Positions 38,797-49,898 are shown, counted from the first letter of the stretch. The stretch is 64,000 bases of DNA from Pseudomonas oryzihabitans NBRC 102199 (GCF_000730625.1 NZ_BBIT01000009.1:434001-498000); one strand, 5' to 3'. The notes: generated by a model not told the origin, from the letters alone. Translations and numbers: made by a program.

Positions 38797-39560
38797 GCCA
38801 AGCCCTTCTCGATGTCTCCGGCCTGTCCATGAGGTTCGGCGGCCTGCTGGCCGTCAACGGCGTCAACATCCGCGTGGAACAGGGCCAGGTGGTCTCGCTG
38901 ATCGGTCCCAACGGCGCCGGCAAGACCACGGTGTTCAACTGCCTGACCGGCTTCTACCGGCCCAGCGGCGGCGAGATCCTCCTGCGCGGCGAGGCCATCC
39001 AGGGTCTGCCCGGGCACAAGATCGCCCGCAAGGGCGTGGTGCGCACCTTCCAGAACGTCCGCCTGTTCAAGGAAATGACCGCGGTGGAAAACCTGCTGGT
39101 GGCCCAGCATCGCCACCTCAACACCGGCTTCCTGGCCGGGCTATTCAAGACCCCGGCCTTTCGCAAGAGCGAAGCCGAGGCCATGGACTACGCGCGCTTC
39201 TGGCTGGAGCAGGTCAACCTCACCGAGTTCGCCAACCGTAACGCCGGCAACCTCGCCTACGGTCAGCAGCGCCGCCTGGAAATCGCCCGCTGCATGATGA
39301 CCCGCCCGCAGATCCTCATGCTCGACGAGCCGGCCGCCGGCCTCAACCCGCGCGAGACCGAGGACCTCAAGGCGCTCATCACCCTGCTGCGCGCCGAGCA
39401 CGGCGTCACCGTGCTCTTGATCGAGCACGACATGCACCTGGTAATGAGCATTTCCGACCACATCGTGGTGATCAACCAGGGTACCCCCCTGGCCGACGGG
39501 ACGCCGGAGCAGATCCGCAACAACCCCGACGTGATCAAGGCCTACCTGGGCGAATCCTGA
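38793..39560 (+). CDS. braF: Branched-chain amino acid ABC transporter ATPase BraF/LivG
   Basis: 255 aa from the ATG that overlaps the braE stop codon. Walker A is GPNGAGKT, the signature [15 protein letters not shown], Walker [13 protein letters not shown] and the switch His lies in [10 protein letters not shown]. The LivG-specific C-terminus ([20 protein letters not shown]) is present. It works as a heterodimer with BraG on the cytoplasmic face of BraDE. Confidence 0.95.
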
Positions 39561-39571
39561 TGGAGACCTCC

Positions 39572-40273
39572 ATGCTGCAGTTCGACAACGTCTCCACCTT
39601 CTACGGCAAGATCCAGGCGCTGCATGGCGTCAGCGTGCAGGTGAACCGGGGCGAGATCGTCACCCTGATCGGCGCCAACGGCGCCGGCAAGTCCACCCTG
39701 CTGATGACCCTCTGCGGTACCCCGCGCGCCCATGGCGGCAGCATCCGCTACGAAGGCGAGGAACTGGTCGGCCAGGAAACCGCGCAGATCATGCGCAAGG
39801 GCATCGCCGTGGTGCCGGAAGGCCGCCGGGTGTTCGCCCGCCTGACCGTGGAAGAGAACCTGGCCATGGGCGGCTTCTTTACCGACAAGCACGCCTATGA
39901 CCGCCAGCTGGAGAAGGTCCTCGGCCTCTTCCCGCGCCTCAAGGAGCGCTATGCCCAGCGCGCCGGCACCATGTCCGGCGGCGAGCAGCAGATGCTCGCC
40001 ATCGGCCGGGCGATGATGAGCGAGCCGCGCCTGCTGCTGCTCGACGAGCCCTCCCTGGGCCTGGCGCCCATCATCATCCAGCAGATCTTCGAGATCATCG
40101 AGCAACTGCGCCAGGATGGGGTGACGGTGTTCCTGGTCGAGCAGAACGCCAACCAGGCGCTCAAGCTGGCCGACCGCGGCTATGTGCTGGAGAACGGCCG
40201 CATCGTCATGCAGGACAGCGGCGCCGAATTGCTGGCCAACCCGGACGTGCGCAAGGCCTATCTGGGCGGTTGA
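39572..40273 (+). CDS. braG: Branched-chain amino acid ABC transporter ATPase BraG/LivF
   Basis: 233 aa. The ATG at 39572 was chosen over one four codons earlier because GGAGA sits 6 bp before it and BraG proteins start with ML-FD-VST-YGKI. Walker A is GANGAGKST, the signature MSGGEQQMLAIGRAM, Walker B LLLLDEPSLGLAP and the switch His is replaced by Gln-Asn in LVEQNANQAL, normal for LivF. It is the last gene of the operon; repeat hairpins follow. Confidence 0.95.
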   Translation: MLQFDNVSTFYGKIQALHGVSVQVNRGEIVTLIGANGAGKSTLLMTLCGTPRAHGGSIRYEGEELVGQETAQIMRKGIAVVPEGRRVFARLTVEENLAMGGFFTDKHAYDRQLEKVLGLFPRLKERYAQRAGTMSGGEQQMLAIGRAMMSEPRLLLLDEPSLGLAPIIIQQIFEIIEQLRQDGVTVFLVEQNANQALKLADRGYVLENGRIVMQDSGAELLANPDVRKAYLGG

Positions 40274-40314
40274 GCATGCCGTCGCTGCCCGACACGCTTC
40301 AACCTCGGCGCAGC

Positions 40315-40568
40315 GAAGCCCAACAGCACCGTAGCGTGGAAAACGGCGCAGCCTTTTCCACTGAGGGTTTCGCAGCGAAGCGCGCCCTCACCCCAACCCT
40401 CTCCCGCAGGGAGAGGGGGCTTTCAATGCGTAGGTTGGGTTGAGACGGGTCCATCGTCGAAGCCCAATAGCACCGTAGCGTGGAAAACGGCGCAGCCTTT
40501 TCCACTGGGGCTTCACAGCGAAGCGCGCCCTCACCCCAGCCCCCTCCCGCAGGGAGAGGGGGCTTTCC
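40315..40568. repeat. 144-bp tandem repeat, two units
   Basis: Units begin at 40315 and 40459 with GAAGCCCAA. Each has a hairpin GTGGAAAA/TTTTCCAC around the loop CGGCGCAGCC (40336-40361 and 40480-40505) and a second hairpin CCTCTCCCGCAGGGAGAGG or its near copy. The first unit also contains the TTGGGTT...AGCCCAA stem found at 14.3 kb. It fills the 323-bp gap between the convergent ends of braG and a LysR gene, and no coding frame is seen there. Confidence 0.9.
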
Positions 40569-40596
40569 GCGCAGGCGTTGAGCTCCATCAACCTCG

Positions 40597-41508
40597 CTAC
40601 CCCAACGCCTCCAACCGCTGCCGACTGCGCTCGAACCAGTCGCTCAGGGCTTCCGCCACCACTCTGGTGCGCTTCGGCAACCCGCCCTGGTAGGGATGCA
40701 CCAGAAACAGCGGCTGGCTGGGGGTGCGCCATTCCCGGAGCAGCCAGACCAGGGCGCCGCTGGCCAACTCTTCGTGCACCATGAATGACGGCAGCCGGGC
40801 GATGCCCTGCCCGGCCAGGGCGGCCTGCTTGAGCAGGCTGTAGTGGTTGCAGGAAAGACTGGGCTCCACCTGGACACGGCTGAGCTGATGCTCGCGGTGA
40901 TAGAGCCAGACGTCGCCCTCGGCATAGTGACTGTTCACCAGGCAGCGATGGCCGAGCAGGTCCTCGGGCACCCGGGGAACCTCGACCCCGGCCAGATAGG
41001 CGGGTGCCGCGCAGGTCACCTCCTGCATGGCGAACAGCGGGCGGGCGACCAGGCGTTCGTCCGGCTCCAGCCGGGCGCGGATCGCCAGGTCGAAGCCCTC
41101 GGCCACCAGGTCGCGGTAGCCGTTGTCCAGCACCAGGTCCAGCTGGATGGCGGGATGGGCGGCGCGACAGGCCAGCAGCACCTCGAAAAAGGTGTAGCCC
41201 AGGGACACCGGCACGGTCAGGCGCACCGGGCCGACGGCTTGCTCCTGCAGCCGGGCCACGCTCTGCAGGGCCCGCTCGCGCTGGCGCACCAGGGCCTGGG
41301 CCTCCGGCAGCAGGGCACGACCGGCGGGGGTGGGATCGAGGCGTCGGGTGGTGCGGTGCAGCAGCTGGGTCTCCAGCCGTGTCTCCAGCGCCCGGATGCG
41401 CTTGGACAGCTGGCCCTTGCTGCAGCCCAGGCGCTCGGCCGCGCGGGTGAAGCTGCCGCTGTCACAGAGGATGGCGAAGGCAGCGAGATCGGCGAAGTCG
41501 TCCTGCAT
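40597..41508 (-). CDS. LysR family transcriptional regulator
   Basis: 303 aa from the ATG at 41508, preceded by GGGGGA. The N-terminal HTH is ILCDSGSFTRAAERLGCSKG plus QLSKRIRALETRLETQLLHR, and the effector domain begins about residue 85 (GPVRLTVPVSLGYTFFEVLL). It is divergent from the SDR gene at 41607, and an inverted repeat lies between them. The SDR gene is the likely target; the effector is unknown. Confidence 0.9.
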   Translation of the reverse strand: MQDDFADLAAFAILCDSGSFTRAAERLGCSKGQLSKRIRALETRLETQLLHRTTRRLDPTPAGRALLPEAQALVRQRERALQSVARLQEQAVGPVRLTVPVSLGYTFFEVLLACRAAHPAIQLDLVLDNGYRDLVAEGFDLAIRARLEPDERLVARPLFAMQEVTCAAPAYLAGVEVPRVPEDLLGHRCLVNSHYAEGDVWLYHREHQLSRVQVEPSLSCNHYSLLKQAALAGQGIARLPSFMVHEELASGALVWLLREWRTPSQPLFLVHPYQGGLPKRTRVVAEALSDWFERSRQRLEALG

Positions 41509-41530
41509 CGTTTCCCCCTGGAAACACTGG

Positions 41531-41560
41531 ATTGCCATTCAGGCGATTTATCCGGGCAAT
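41531..41560. promoter_or_regulatory. Inverted repeat between LysR and SDR genes
   Basis: ATTGCC (41531-41536) and GGCAAT (41555-41560) are complementary arms with an 18-bp spacer in the 98-bp divergent gap. Possible LysR-type binding region; the spacing is wider than a single T-N11-A box. Confidence 0.35.
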
Positions 41561-41606
41561 GGGCCATTCTAGGCTGAGGACTCCTTTCCCTTCACGGAGC
41601 CACCCC

Positions 41607-42206
41607 ATGAAAATCATCCTCGTCGGTGCCAGCGGGACCCTGGGCAGCGCCATCGCCCAACGCCTGGGCAGCCGCCATGACCTGATCCGCGTCGGCCGCC
41701 GATCCGGCGACCTGCAGGTCGACATCACCCAACCCGAGTCCATCCGTGCCCTCTTCGCCCAGGTGGGTCGTTTCGACGCCCTGGTCAGCGCGGTGGGTTC
41801 GGTGACCTTCGCCCCCTTCACCGAGATGACGCCCGAGGCGTACCAGAAAGGCCTGCAGGACAAGCTCATGGGCCAGGTCAATCTGGTGCTGCTCGGCCAG
41901 CAGCAGGCCGCCGAGGGCGCCTCCTTTACCCTGACCACCGGCATCCTCAGCGAACAGCCCATCGCCCAGGGCAGCTCGGCGGCCATGGTCAACGCGGCGC
42001 TGGAAGGCTTCGTGCGCGGTGCGGCCATCGAGTTGCCCCACGGTCAGCGCCTCAACGCGGTCAGCCCGACGGTGCTGCAGGAGTCCCTGGGCCACTACGG
42101 TGATTTCTTCCGCGGTTTCAAGGCGGTCAGCGGCGCCGAGGCCGCGCTGGCCTACGAACGCAGTGTGGAAGGACGAGAAACCGGCAAGACGTATCGCGTC
42201 TGGTAA
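41607..42206 (+). CDS. Short-chain dehydrogenase/reductase
   Basis: 199 aa from the ATG at 41607, preceded by ACGGAG. The N-terminal nucleotide-binding motif is MKIILVGASGTLGSAIAQRL. The usual catalytic Tyr-x-x-x-Lys is not evident: the corresponding region is LTTGILSEQPIAQGSSAAMV, as in the short 'atypical' SDR group of about 200 residues. NADP(H) preference is suggested by the Arg pair in LIRVGRRSG. Substrate unknown. It is divergent from its probable LysR regulator. Confidence 0.85.
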   Translation: MKIILVGASGTLGSAIAQRLGSRHDLIRVGRRSGDLQVDITQPESIRALFAQVGRFDALVSAVGSVTFAPFTEMTPEAYQKGLQDKLMGQVNLVLLGQQQAAEGASFTLTTGILSEQPIAQGSSAAMVNAALEGFVRGAAIELPHGQRLNAVSPTVLQESLGHYGDFFRGFKAVSGAEAALAYERSVEGRETGKTYRVW

Positions 42207-42265
42207 GTCCTTGAGCTCGCGGCGCTGTCTGAGTAACGTGTGCCCACCTCAGTCGGAGTCCTGCG

Positions 42266-42946
42266 ATGCCAGCGCCGCGTGCCATCTTTCCCCTAGCCCT
42301 GCTCGGCCTCCTCGGCGGCTGCAGCCTGTTCCAGAGCGACGACACCCCGCGTGCACCGGGCGGCGAGCGCCTGCAGGGCGATCTGCGCTGGAGCGGTGAC
42401 CAGCTGCTGTTCCGCCCCTGCCAGGAACAGCGTTTCTTCGACGTCACCGACGCCAACAACACCGCCATCCTGCGCGATGCCCACGAACTGGCCGCCGACA
42501 GCGGCGCCGCTTCGCTGTTCGCCGACCTGCGCGGCAAGCTCAAGTCCGGCGGCCGCGATGGTGCCCAGGGCGTGTTCGCCGTCACCGATGTCTACCGCGT
42601 GCAATACAGCGGACCGGGTTGCAGCGATCCCAACTTCAAGCGCACCGCCATGAACGCCGGTGGCCATGGACCGGACTGGAGCGTCCAGGTCAGCAACCAG
42701 GGCATGCTGGTCAGCACCGCCGGCCAGCAGCGCCGCGCCCTGCCCTTCGTGCAGGAAGAATTGCCGGGCGGCATGCGTGCCCTGTCCAGCGAAGCCAATG
42801 GCGAGAAGGTCGAGCTGTGGATCAATCCGCGGCGCTGCGTGGACGGTCGCACCGGCACCGTGCAGTCGCTCCAGGCCGAACTGCGCATCAATGGCCAGAC
42901 CTGGCAGGGCTGCGCCTTCTATGGCGGAGCCGGCAATCCCACCTAA
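42266..42946 (+). CDS. COG3650-type envelope lipoprotein
   Basis: 226 aa. The N-terminal signal ends in a lipobox, LLGGC, so the protein is lipid-anchored. The mature part resembles the COG3650 group: LRWSGDQLLFRPCQEQRFFD at the front, DVYRVQYSGPGCSDPNFK in the middle, and a second domain, ALPFVQEELPGGMRALSSEA with VELWINPRRCVDGRTGTV. Cysteines occur in likely pairs. The function is unknown. It lies 59 bp after the SDR gene and could be co-transcribed with it. Confidence 0.72.
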   Translation: MPAPRAIFPLALLGLLGGCSLFQSDDTPRAPGGERLQGDLRWSGDQLLFRPCQEQRFFDVTDANNTAILRDAHELAADSGAASLFADLRGKLKSGGRDGAQGVFAVTDVYRVQYSGPGCSDPNFKRTAMNAGGHGPDWSVQVSNQGMLVSTAGQQRRALPFVQEELPGGMRALSSEANGEKVELWINPRRCVDGRTGTVQSLQAELRINGQTWQGCAFYGGAGNPT

Positions 42947-43122
42947 CTCGGGCGTTCGCGCGATGCTTAGCGCGATCCCCTTGGCATCTCCCGCTTTACG
43001 TTTAGCGTCGCGCGCCCCAAGGGGCTAGTCTAGCGACGGCAAGGTTTCATCCGCTTCGCTTGGTCACTTCCGGGTTCCACCAGGCGAAGGCACAGGAACG
43101 CTCATCCAGCCAGGGTCCAGGC

Positions 43123-45687
43123 ATGCCAACATTCCCAGCGTCTCGTAGCGCGCCTCCGCGCCGACGGGGCCATACCGTTCTCCTGCGGCTGTTCCCCGCG
43201 CTCTGCGTGCTGCTCCTGGGTCTCATCGGCCTGGGTTGCTATCTGCTGGTCGACAATGCCGTGCGCCAGGATGCCACCGTCGCCCAGCATACCGAGCGCG
43301 CCGTTGGCCGCACCTTCACGCGCCTCGACGAAGAGGTCGCCCGCAACCTGATCGACTACAGCAAATGGGACGAAGCCTATCGCCGCCTGCACCAGACACT
43401 GGACAGCGACTGGGCCTTCGAACAGGGCAATCTGGGCGAGTCCCTGTTCCAGGTCTATGGCTACGAGGGAGTGCTGGTGTTCGACGGTCAGGATCGGCCC
43501 CGCTATCGCCTGCTCGACGGCCAGCTCGCCGATCCCGCTGCCCCTTGGCTGCAGGGCGACATCGCCGGCCTGCTGGCCGCGGCGCGCAGCGCCGACGCCC
43601 GCGCCGGCAGCGTGTCCGGCGTGCTGACCGTGGCCGGGATGCCGGCGCTGGTGGCCGCCGCCGCCATCACCCCGGGCGACCAGGCCGGCGTTCGCCCCCA
43701 GGACGCGCCGGCCTCGGTACTGGTCTTCGTCAATGTGCTCAGTCCGGCGCGGCTGGCGGCCCTGAGCGAAGCCAACAACCTGCCGCCGCTGAGCATCAGC
43801 GCCAACGGCGCCGGCAGCCGCGCCAGCTGGCAACTGCCGGGTTCCAGCTATCAGCTGATCTGGCGCCCACCGCGTCCGGGGCTATGGCTGATGCAACAGA
43901 CCCTGCCGCTGTTCGGCGGTGGGGTGCTGATCCTGCTGCTGGGGCTGATCTGGCTGTTTCGCCAGGCGCTGATCTCGATGCGCCAGCTGGATGCCCAGTA
44001 CGATGACCTGCTGGCCAGCCGCAGCGAACTGGCCATCGGCGAGCGGCGCTTCCGCGACATCGCCGAGGCCACTTCGGACTGGCTGTGGGAGGTCGACGCC
44101 ACGCTGCGCCTGGTCTATGTCTCGGATCGCTTCGCCGAGGTCACCGGGGAAGCCACCGAGCGCTGGCTCGGCCGGCCGCTCGCCGAATTGCTCACCCCCC
44201 ATGCCGACACCCTGGCGCACTGGCTCGCCGGCCAGGCCCACGACCGCAAGCCACGACAGCCGCTGGTCTGCCACTACCTGGACGGCAACGGGCGCGAACG
44301 CACCTGCCGGGTGGCCGCCCGGGCCATTCCCGAAGGCGGCTATCGCGGCACCGTCACCGATCTCACCGACGAGATCGAGGCCCTGGCCCAGGTCCAGCAC
44401 CTGTCCTGGCACGATCCCCTGACCGGCCTGCCCAATCGCCATCGCCTGCACCAGTTTCTCGCCACCCATCTGGAAGGCCCGGAGCCCCGCCCCCTGGCGC
44501 TGATCAGCCTGGACCTGGATAGATTCAAGACGGTCAACGACGCCCTCGGCCATGCCGCCGGCGATCAGGTCCTGCAGGAAGCGGCGCAGCGCCTGCGGCA
44601 GAACGTGACCGCCACCGACCTGGTGGCGCGCCTGGGCGGCGACGAATTCTGCGTGGTGCTCAGCGGCGATCGCGACCCCGCTGCCATCGCCGACCTCTGT
44701 CGGCGCCTGGTGGAGCAGTTGCGCCAACCCTTCCGCCTCGGCGAGCAGCGGGTCTTCATCGGCAGCAGCCTGGGCGTGGCCCTGGCGCCGCGGGATACCG
44801 GCATCCCGGCGGAATTGCTGCGCCTGGCCGACATCGCCCTGTACCAGGCCAAGGCCGCTGGCCGCGGCACCTGGCGCTTCCACGAACCGGCCATGAACGA
44901 GCAGGTGCTCCTGCGCCGGCAGCTGGAACAGGATCTGCGCCAGGCCCTGCGCGATGATCGGCTCAGTCTCTACTACCAGCCACGCCGTTGCCTGGCCGAT
45001 GGCAGCCTGTGCGGCTTCGAGGCGCTGGTGCGCTGGGAGCACCCGACCCAGGGCCTGCTGGAGCCGCTGGATTTCCTGGCCCTGGCCGAAGACGCCGGCC
45101 TCGGGCAGCGCCTGGGGCGCTGGGTGCTGGAGACCGCCTGCCACGACGCCCAGGGCTGGCCGGAACGCCTCTCGGTGTCGGTCAATCTGTCGCCGCAGCA
45201 ATTCCACGCCAACGAAGATCCGGTGCAGACCGTGGCCGAGGCGCTCTACCAGAGCGGCCTGGCGGCCTCGCGCCTGGAGCTGGAACTCACCGAGCGAACC
45301 CTGCTGGATCCCGCGGCCGATGTGGCCAACACCCTGGGCGCGCTCAAGGGCCTGGGCGTGCGCCTGTGCCTGGACGACTTCGGTTCCGGCCTGTGCTCCC
45401 TGGCCTACCTGCGCCGCTATCCGCTGGACGGCATCCGCCTCGACCGCAGCCTGATCGCGCGGCACCGGCAAGCGCCGGAAGACAGCGCCCTGGTGCGGGC
45501 CATGATCGATCTCGGCCGCTCGCTGGGGCTGAGGGTGACCCTCAAGGGCGTGGAAGACGCCGAGCACCTGCGCCAGCTGCAGCACCTGCCGGCGGACGAG
45601 ATCCAGGGCTTCCACTGCGGCGCGCCGCTACCGGCCGATCGGCTGGGCGCCTGGCTGGACGAAGGGGTGGCGGAGCCGTTGAGCTGA
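43123..45687 (+). CDS. CHASE4-PAS-GGDEF-EAL membrane sensor, paralogue of the 18.2-kb gene
   Basis: 854 aa from the ATG at 43123; a TTG 21 codons upstream is open but unsupported. The order is helix (LRLFPALCVLLLGLIGLGCY), CHASE4 (LIDYSKWDEAYRRLH), second helix, PAS (FRDIAEATSDWLWEVDA), GGDEF (RLGGDEF near residue 505, no RxxD I-site) and EAL. In the EAL domain GFEALVRW, VNLSPQQ, LELELTER, LDDFGSG and DEIQG are intact, but the KID motif is RLD and AEGVE reads LKGVE, so two residues used in catalysis are changed. The protein is probably a diguanylate cyclase with weak or no phosphodiesterase activity. The paralogue has decayed at different positions. Confidence 0.9.
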   Translation: MPTFPASRSAPPRRRGHTVLLRLFPALCVLLLGLIGLGCYLLVDNAVRQDATVAQHTERAVGRTFTRLDEEVARNLIDYSKWDEAYRRLHQTLDSDWAFEQGNLGESLFQVYGYEGVLVFDGQDRPRYRLLDGQLADPAAPWLQGDIAGLLAAARSADARAGSVSGVLTVAGMPALVAAAAITPGDQAGVRPQDAPASVLVFVNVLSPARLAALSEANNLPPLSISANGAGSRASWQLPGSSYQLIWRPPRPGLWLMQQTLPLFGGGVLILLLGLIWLFRQALISMRQLDAQYDDLLASRSELAIGERRFRDIAEATSDWLWEVDATLRLVYVSDRFAEVTGEATERWLGRPLAELLTPHADTLAHWLAGQAHDRKPRQPLVCHYLDGNGRERTCRVAARAIPEGGYRGTVTDLTDEIEALAQVQHLSWHDPLTGLPNRHRLHQFLATHLEGPEPRPLALISLDLDRFKTVNDALGHAAGDQVLQEAAQRLRQNVTATDLVARLGGDEFCVVLSGDRDPAAIADLCRRLVEQLRQPFRLGEQRVFIGSSLGVALAPRDTGIPAELLRLADIALYQAKAAGRGTWRFHEPAMNEQVLLRRQLEQDLRQALRDDRLSLYYQPRRCLADGSLCGFEALVRWEHPTQGLLEPLDFLALAEDAGLGQRLGRWVLETACHDAQGWPERLSVSVNLSPQQFHANEDPVQTVAEALYQSGLAASRLELELTERTLLDPAADVANTLGALKGLGVRLCLDDFGSGLCSLAYLRRYPLDGIRLDRSLIARHRQAPEDSALVRAMIDLGRSLGLRVTLKGVEDAEHLRQLQHLPADEIQGFHCGAPLPADRLGAWLDEGVAEPLS

Positions 45688-45704
45688 AGGGGTGCGCCGG
45701 GCGC

Positions 45705-46667
45705 CTAGCGCTCGGCCACCATGCTGCCCTCGCCCGCCGCACCGCGTCGCTGGTTGCGGTCGTCGCGAGGAGTGACGCCAAAGAAGTTGCGATAGGCGCT
45801 GGAGAAGTGCGGCCCCGACGAGAAGCCGCAGGACAGGCCGATCTGGATGATCGATTTGCTGGTCTGGGTGAGCATCTTGCGTGCCCGATTCAGCCGTAGC
45901 TCCAGGTAGTACTGGCTGGGCACCCGCGCCAGGTACTGCTTGAAGATCCGCTCCAGTTGCCGGCGGGAGACGCAGACGTGCTGGGCGATCTCGTCGGTGG
46001 TGAGGGGCTCTTCGATATTGGCCTCCATCAGCATCACCGCCTGGGTCAGCTTGGGATGACTCGACCCCAGGCGATTCTTCAGCGGAATGCGCTGCCGCTC
46101 GCTGCCTTCGCGCAGCCGCTCGACGATCAGCTCCTCGGCGATGGTGCCCGCCTGTTCGGCGTCGCGGTCACGGCCGATCATGGCCAGCAGCAGATCGAGG
46201 ATGGCCAGGCCGCCGCAGGCGGTCAGGCGATCGCGGTCCCACTCGTAGAGGTGGTGGGTGGCGATGACCTTGGGAAACTGCTCGCTGAATTCCTCCAGCC
46301 AGCGCCAGTGCACGGCGGCGCGATGCCCGTCGAGCAGACCGAGCTGGGCGAGGATGTGCACCCCGGCGGAAAAGCCTCCCATCACCACCCCGGCCCGGGC
46401 GGTCTGGCGCAGGGCCGCGGCCAGGGGCGGCGGCAGCGCGGGCGAGGGTTCGTCGGCCAGCACGAAGAGGCGATCCAGGCGTTCCAGCTGCCCTTCCCAG
46501 TGGCCACCCGGCAGGCGCGGCTGCAACTCGCTGCCGGCCTGCAGAAAGCGCACCTCGTAGGGTGTATCGCTCGAATGGCGAGCGGCGAGTTCCAGCGCTT
46601 CCTCGACCAGGCCCACGGTCAGCGGACGAACGTCGGGCCACAGCAGAAAGGCGATGCGGATGGTCAT
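45705..46667 (-). CDS. argR: ArgR-type AraC-family regulator (GATase1-like N-terminal domain)
   Basis: 320 aa. The N-terminal two thirds form a DJ-1/PfpI-like glutamine amidotransferase fold (IRIAFLLWPDVRPLTVGLVE; VVMGGFSAGVHILAQLGLLD; ATHHLYEWDRDRLTACGG) without the catalytic Cys. The C-terminal third is an AraC HTH: EEPLTTDEIAQHVCVSRRQL, ERIFKQYLARVPSQYYLELR and IIQIGLSCGFSSGPHFSSAY. The last 120 residues are nearly the same as P. aeruginosa ArgR, which controls arginine uptake and catabolism. The arginine transport genes that adjoin argR in P. aeruginosa are not in this window, so a related paralogue remains possible. Confidence 0.75.
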   Translation of the reverse strand: MTIRIAFLLWPDVRPLTVGLVEEALELAARHSSDTPYEVRFLQAGSELQPRLPGGHWEGQLERLDRLFVLADEPSPALPPPLAAALRQTARAGVVMGGFSAGVHILAQLGLLDGHRAAVHWRWLEEFSEQFPKVIATHHLYEWDRDRLTACGGLAILDLLLAMIGRDRDAEQAGTIAEELIVERLREGSERQRIPLKNRLGSSHPKLTQAVMLMEANIEEPLTTDEIAQHVCVSRRQLERIFKQYLARVPSQYYLELRLNRARKMLTQTSKSIIQIGLSCGFSSGPHFSSAYRNFFGVTPRDDRNQRRGAAGEGSMVAER

Positions 46668-46796
46668 CTAACGTCTGGCTTCCTGTCGAGAGCGGCGGGG
46701 GCGACCGATCCGGGGCCCGCGCGCCATGAAACCCTTGTGGGGTGGCACGCATGGTACGCCGGAGCGCTGCCCCTGTCCCGGCCTTTGCCCGGGGTA

Positions 46797-46822
46797 GCGG
46801 ACCGGTGTGCCCTCCGGTCCGC
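46797..46822. repeat. 9-bp inverted repeat upstream of argR
   Basis: GCGGACCGG/CCGGTCCGC with an 8-nt loop lies in the 283-bp gap between argR and acsA, about 130 bp before the argR start codon. It may be a leader hairpin or regulator site. The rest of the gap shows only the acsA terminator. Confidence 0.35.
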
Positions 46823-46895
46823 CGGTTGGCGCGATTCTAGCGCCAGCGCAACGGCCAGGGCTTTTACCCTGGCGACAACTCCTTACAGGACCGCC

Positions 46896-46935
46896 AAAAA
46901 CAAACCGCCCGCTACCGGGACGATAGCGGGCGGTT
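46896..46935 (-). terminator. Intrinsic terminator of acsA
   Basis: On the minus strand AACCGCCCGCTA pairs with TAGCGGGCGGTT (12 bp, 9-nt loop) and is followed by TGTTTTT. It starts 16 bp after the acsA stop codon and is one of the clearest intrinsic terminators in the window. Confidence 0.92.
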
Positions 46936-46950
46936 GGCGAAGCCGTCGAA

Positions 46951-48909
<1,959 letters not shown>

Positions 48910-49071
48910 GGGACGATCTCCTCGGCGGGAAACTGTTGTTCTTGTTGTGTTCCGTTGTACGGCGCGCACTGGTTTCGGACCATTCGACCATGGTCGGACG
49001 GGACGCCGGGAGCTGACCGGCGGGTCTGTTACCCTGCCCTTTCGTGACTTTCTTTCCCCAAGGAGCGCCCC

Positions 49072-49422
49072 ATGGCCGATCTCGCCCACTCCCATTGCGT
49101 CCCCTGCCGCTCCAGCGAGCCTGCCCTGAGCGAGGCCGCCAGCAACGAATTGCTCAAGGCCGTCCCGGGGTGGACGCTGGCCGAGCGCGAAGGAATTCCA
49201 CGGCTGGAACGCCGCTATGCCTTCGGCAACTTTCTGGAAGCGCTGGACTTCACCAACCGCGTCGGCCGCGAGGCGCAGGACGAGGATCACCACCCGGCCC
49301 TGCTCACCGAATGGGGCGCGGTGACGGTGAGCTGGTGGACCCACAACATCGGCGGCCTACACCGCAACGACTTCATCATGGCCGCCCGTACCGATGCGGT
49401 CGCCCTGGCGGCCAACGTCTGA
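49072..49422 (+). CDS. phhB: Pterin-4a-carbinolamine dehydratase PhhB
   Basis: 116 aa, preceded by AAGGAGCG. The catalytic pattern of the family is present: [20 protein letters not shown], then [15 protein letters not shown] (the His-His-Pro and Trp-x-His residues). It regenerates tetrahydropterin after phenylalanine hydroxylase. In P. aeruginosa phhB sits in the phhABC operon, but no phenylalanine hydroxylase gene is adjacent here. Confidence 0.95.
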   Translation: MADLAHSHCVPCRSSEPALSEAASNELLKAVPGWTLAEREGIPRLERRYAFGNFLEALDFTNRVGREAQDEDHHPALLTEWGAVTVSWWTHNIGGLHRNDFIMAARTDAVALAANV

Positions 49423-49484
49423 GCGCCGGAATACCGGAGCGCCGGGCCGCCGGATCGCCGGCCGCCGGATTGCCGGGCCACACG

Positions 49485-49898
49485 CTAGTCGCAGGCGGCG
49501 GCGAGTCCCTCGGCATGCACGAAGCACAGCTTGTTGCCTTCCGGATCCCGGCAGTAGGCGGCGTAGAAGTCCGCGCCATAGTCCGGCCGGATGCCGGGAG
49601 CGCCCTCGTCATTGCCGCCCAGTTGCAGGGCGCGGTGCCAGGCCGCCTCGACGGCCGCCGGCGAAGGCGCGGCGAAGCTCACCTGGACGCCATTGCCCCA
49701 GGAGGCCGGCAGGCCATTGAAGGGCAGCTGTACATAGAATTGCGGCCACGCTCGCCCTGGCCGCTGCCAGCCACACCCGGGCGGGCCACCATCGTCTTCG
49801 GCCGGCATCCGCACCAGACCGAGCTCGTGCAACACGCCGTCGTAAAAATCGATCAGGCGCTCCAGATCACGCGCGCCTACCTGTACATGGCTGAACAT
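49485..49898 (-). CDS. VOC (glyoxalase/bleomycin-resistance) superfamily protein
   Basis: 137 aa, with GGAGAGAG before the ATG. Two beta-alpha-beta-beta-beta modules are visible. The first begins MFSHVQVGARDLERLIDFYD with the His that often binds metal; the second ends GADFYAAYCRDPEGNKLCFV with the metal-ligand Glu (DPEGNKL). Members of this subgroup include many uncharacterised metal-dependent enzymes. It stands alone. The 62-bp gap with phhB contains repeated GCCGG-type short hairpins between these convergent genes. Confidence 0.85.
   Translation of the reverse strand: MFSHVQVGARDLERLIDFYDGVLHELGLVRMPAEDDGGPPGCGWQRPGRAWPQFYVQLPFNGLPASWGNGVQVSFAAPSPAAVEAAWHRALQLGGNDEGAPGIRPDYGADFYAAYCRDPEGNKLCFVHAEGLAAACD

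Noticed and set aside
46668-46950. Small gene between argR and acsA
   Set aside because: No frame with a ribosome-binding site; the region holds the acsA terminator and one hairpin.
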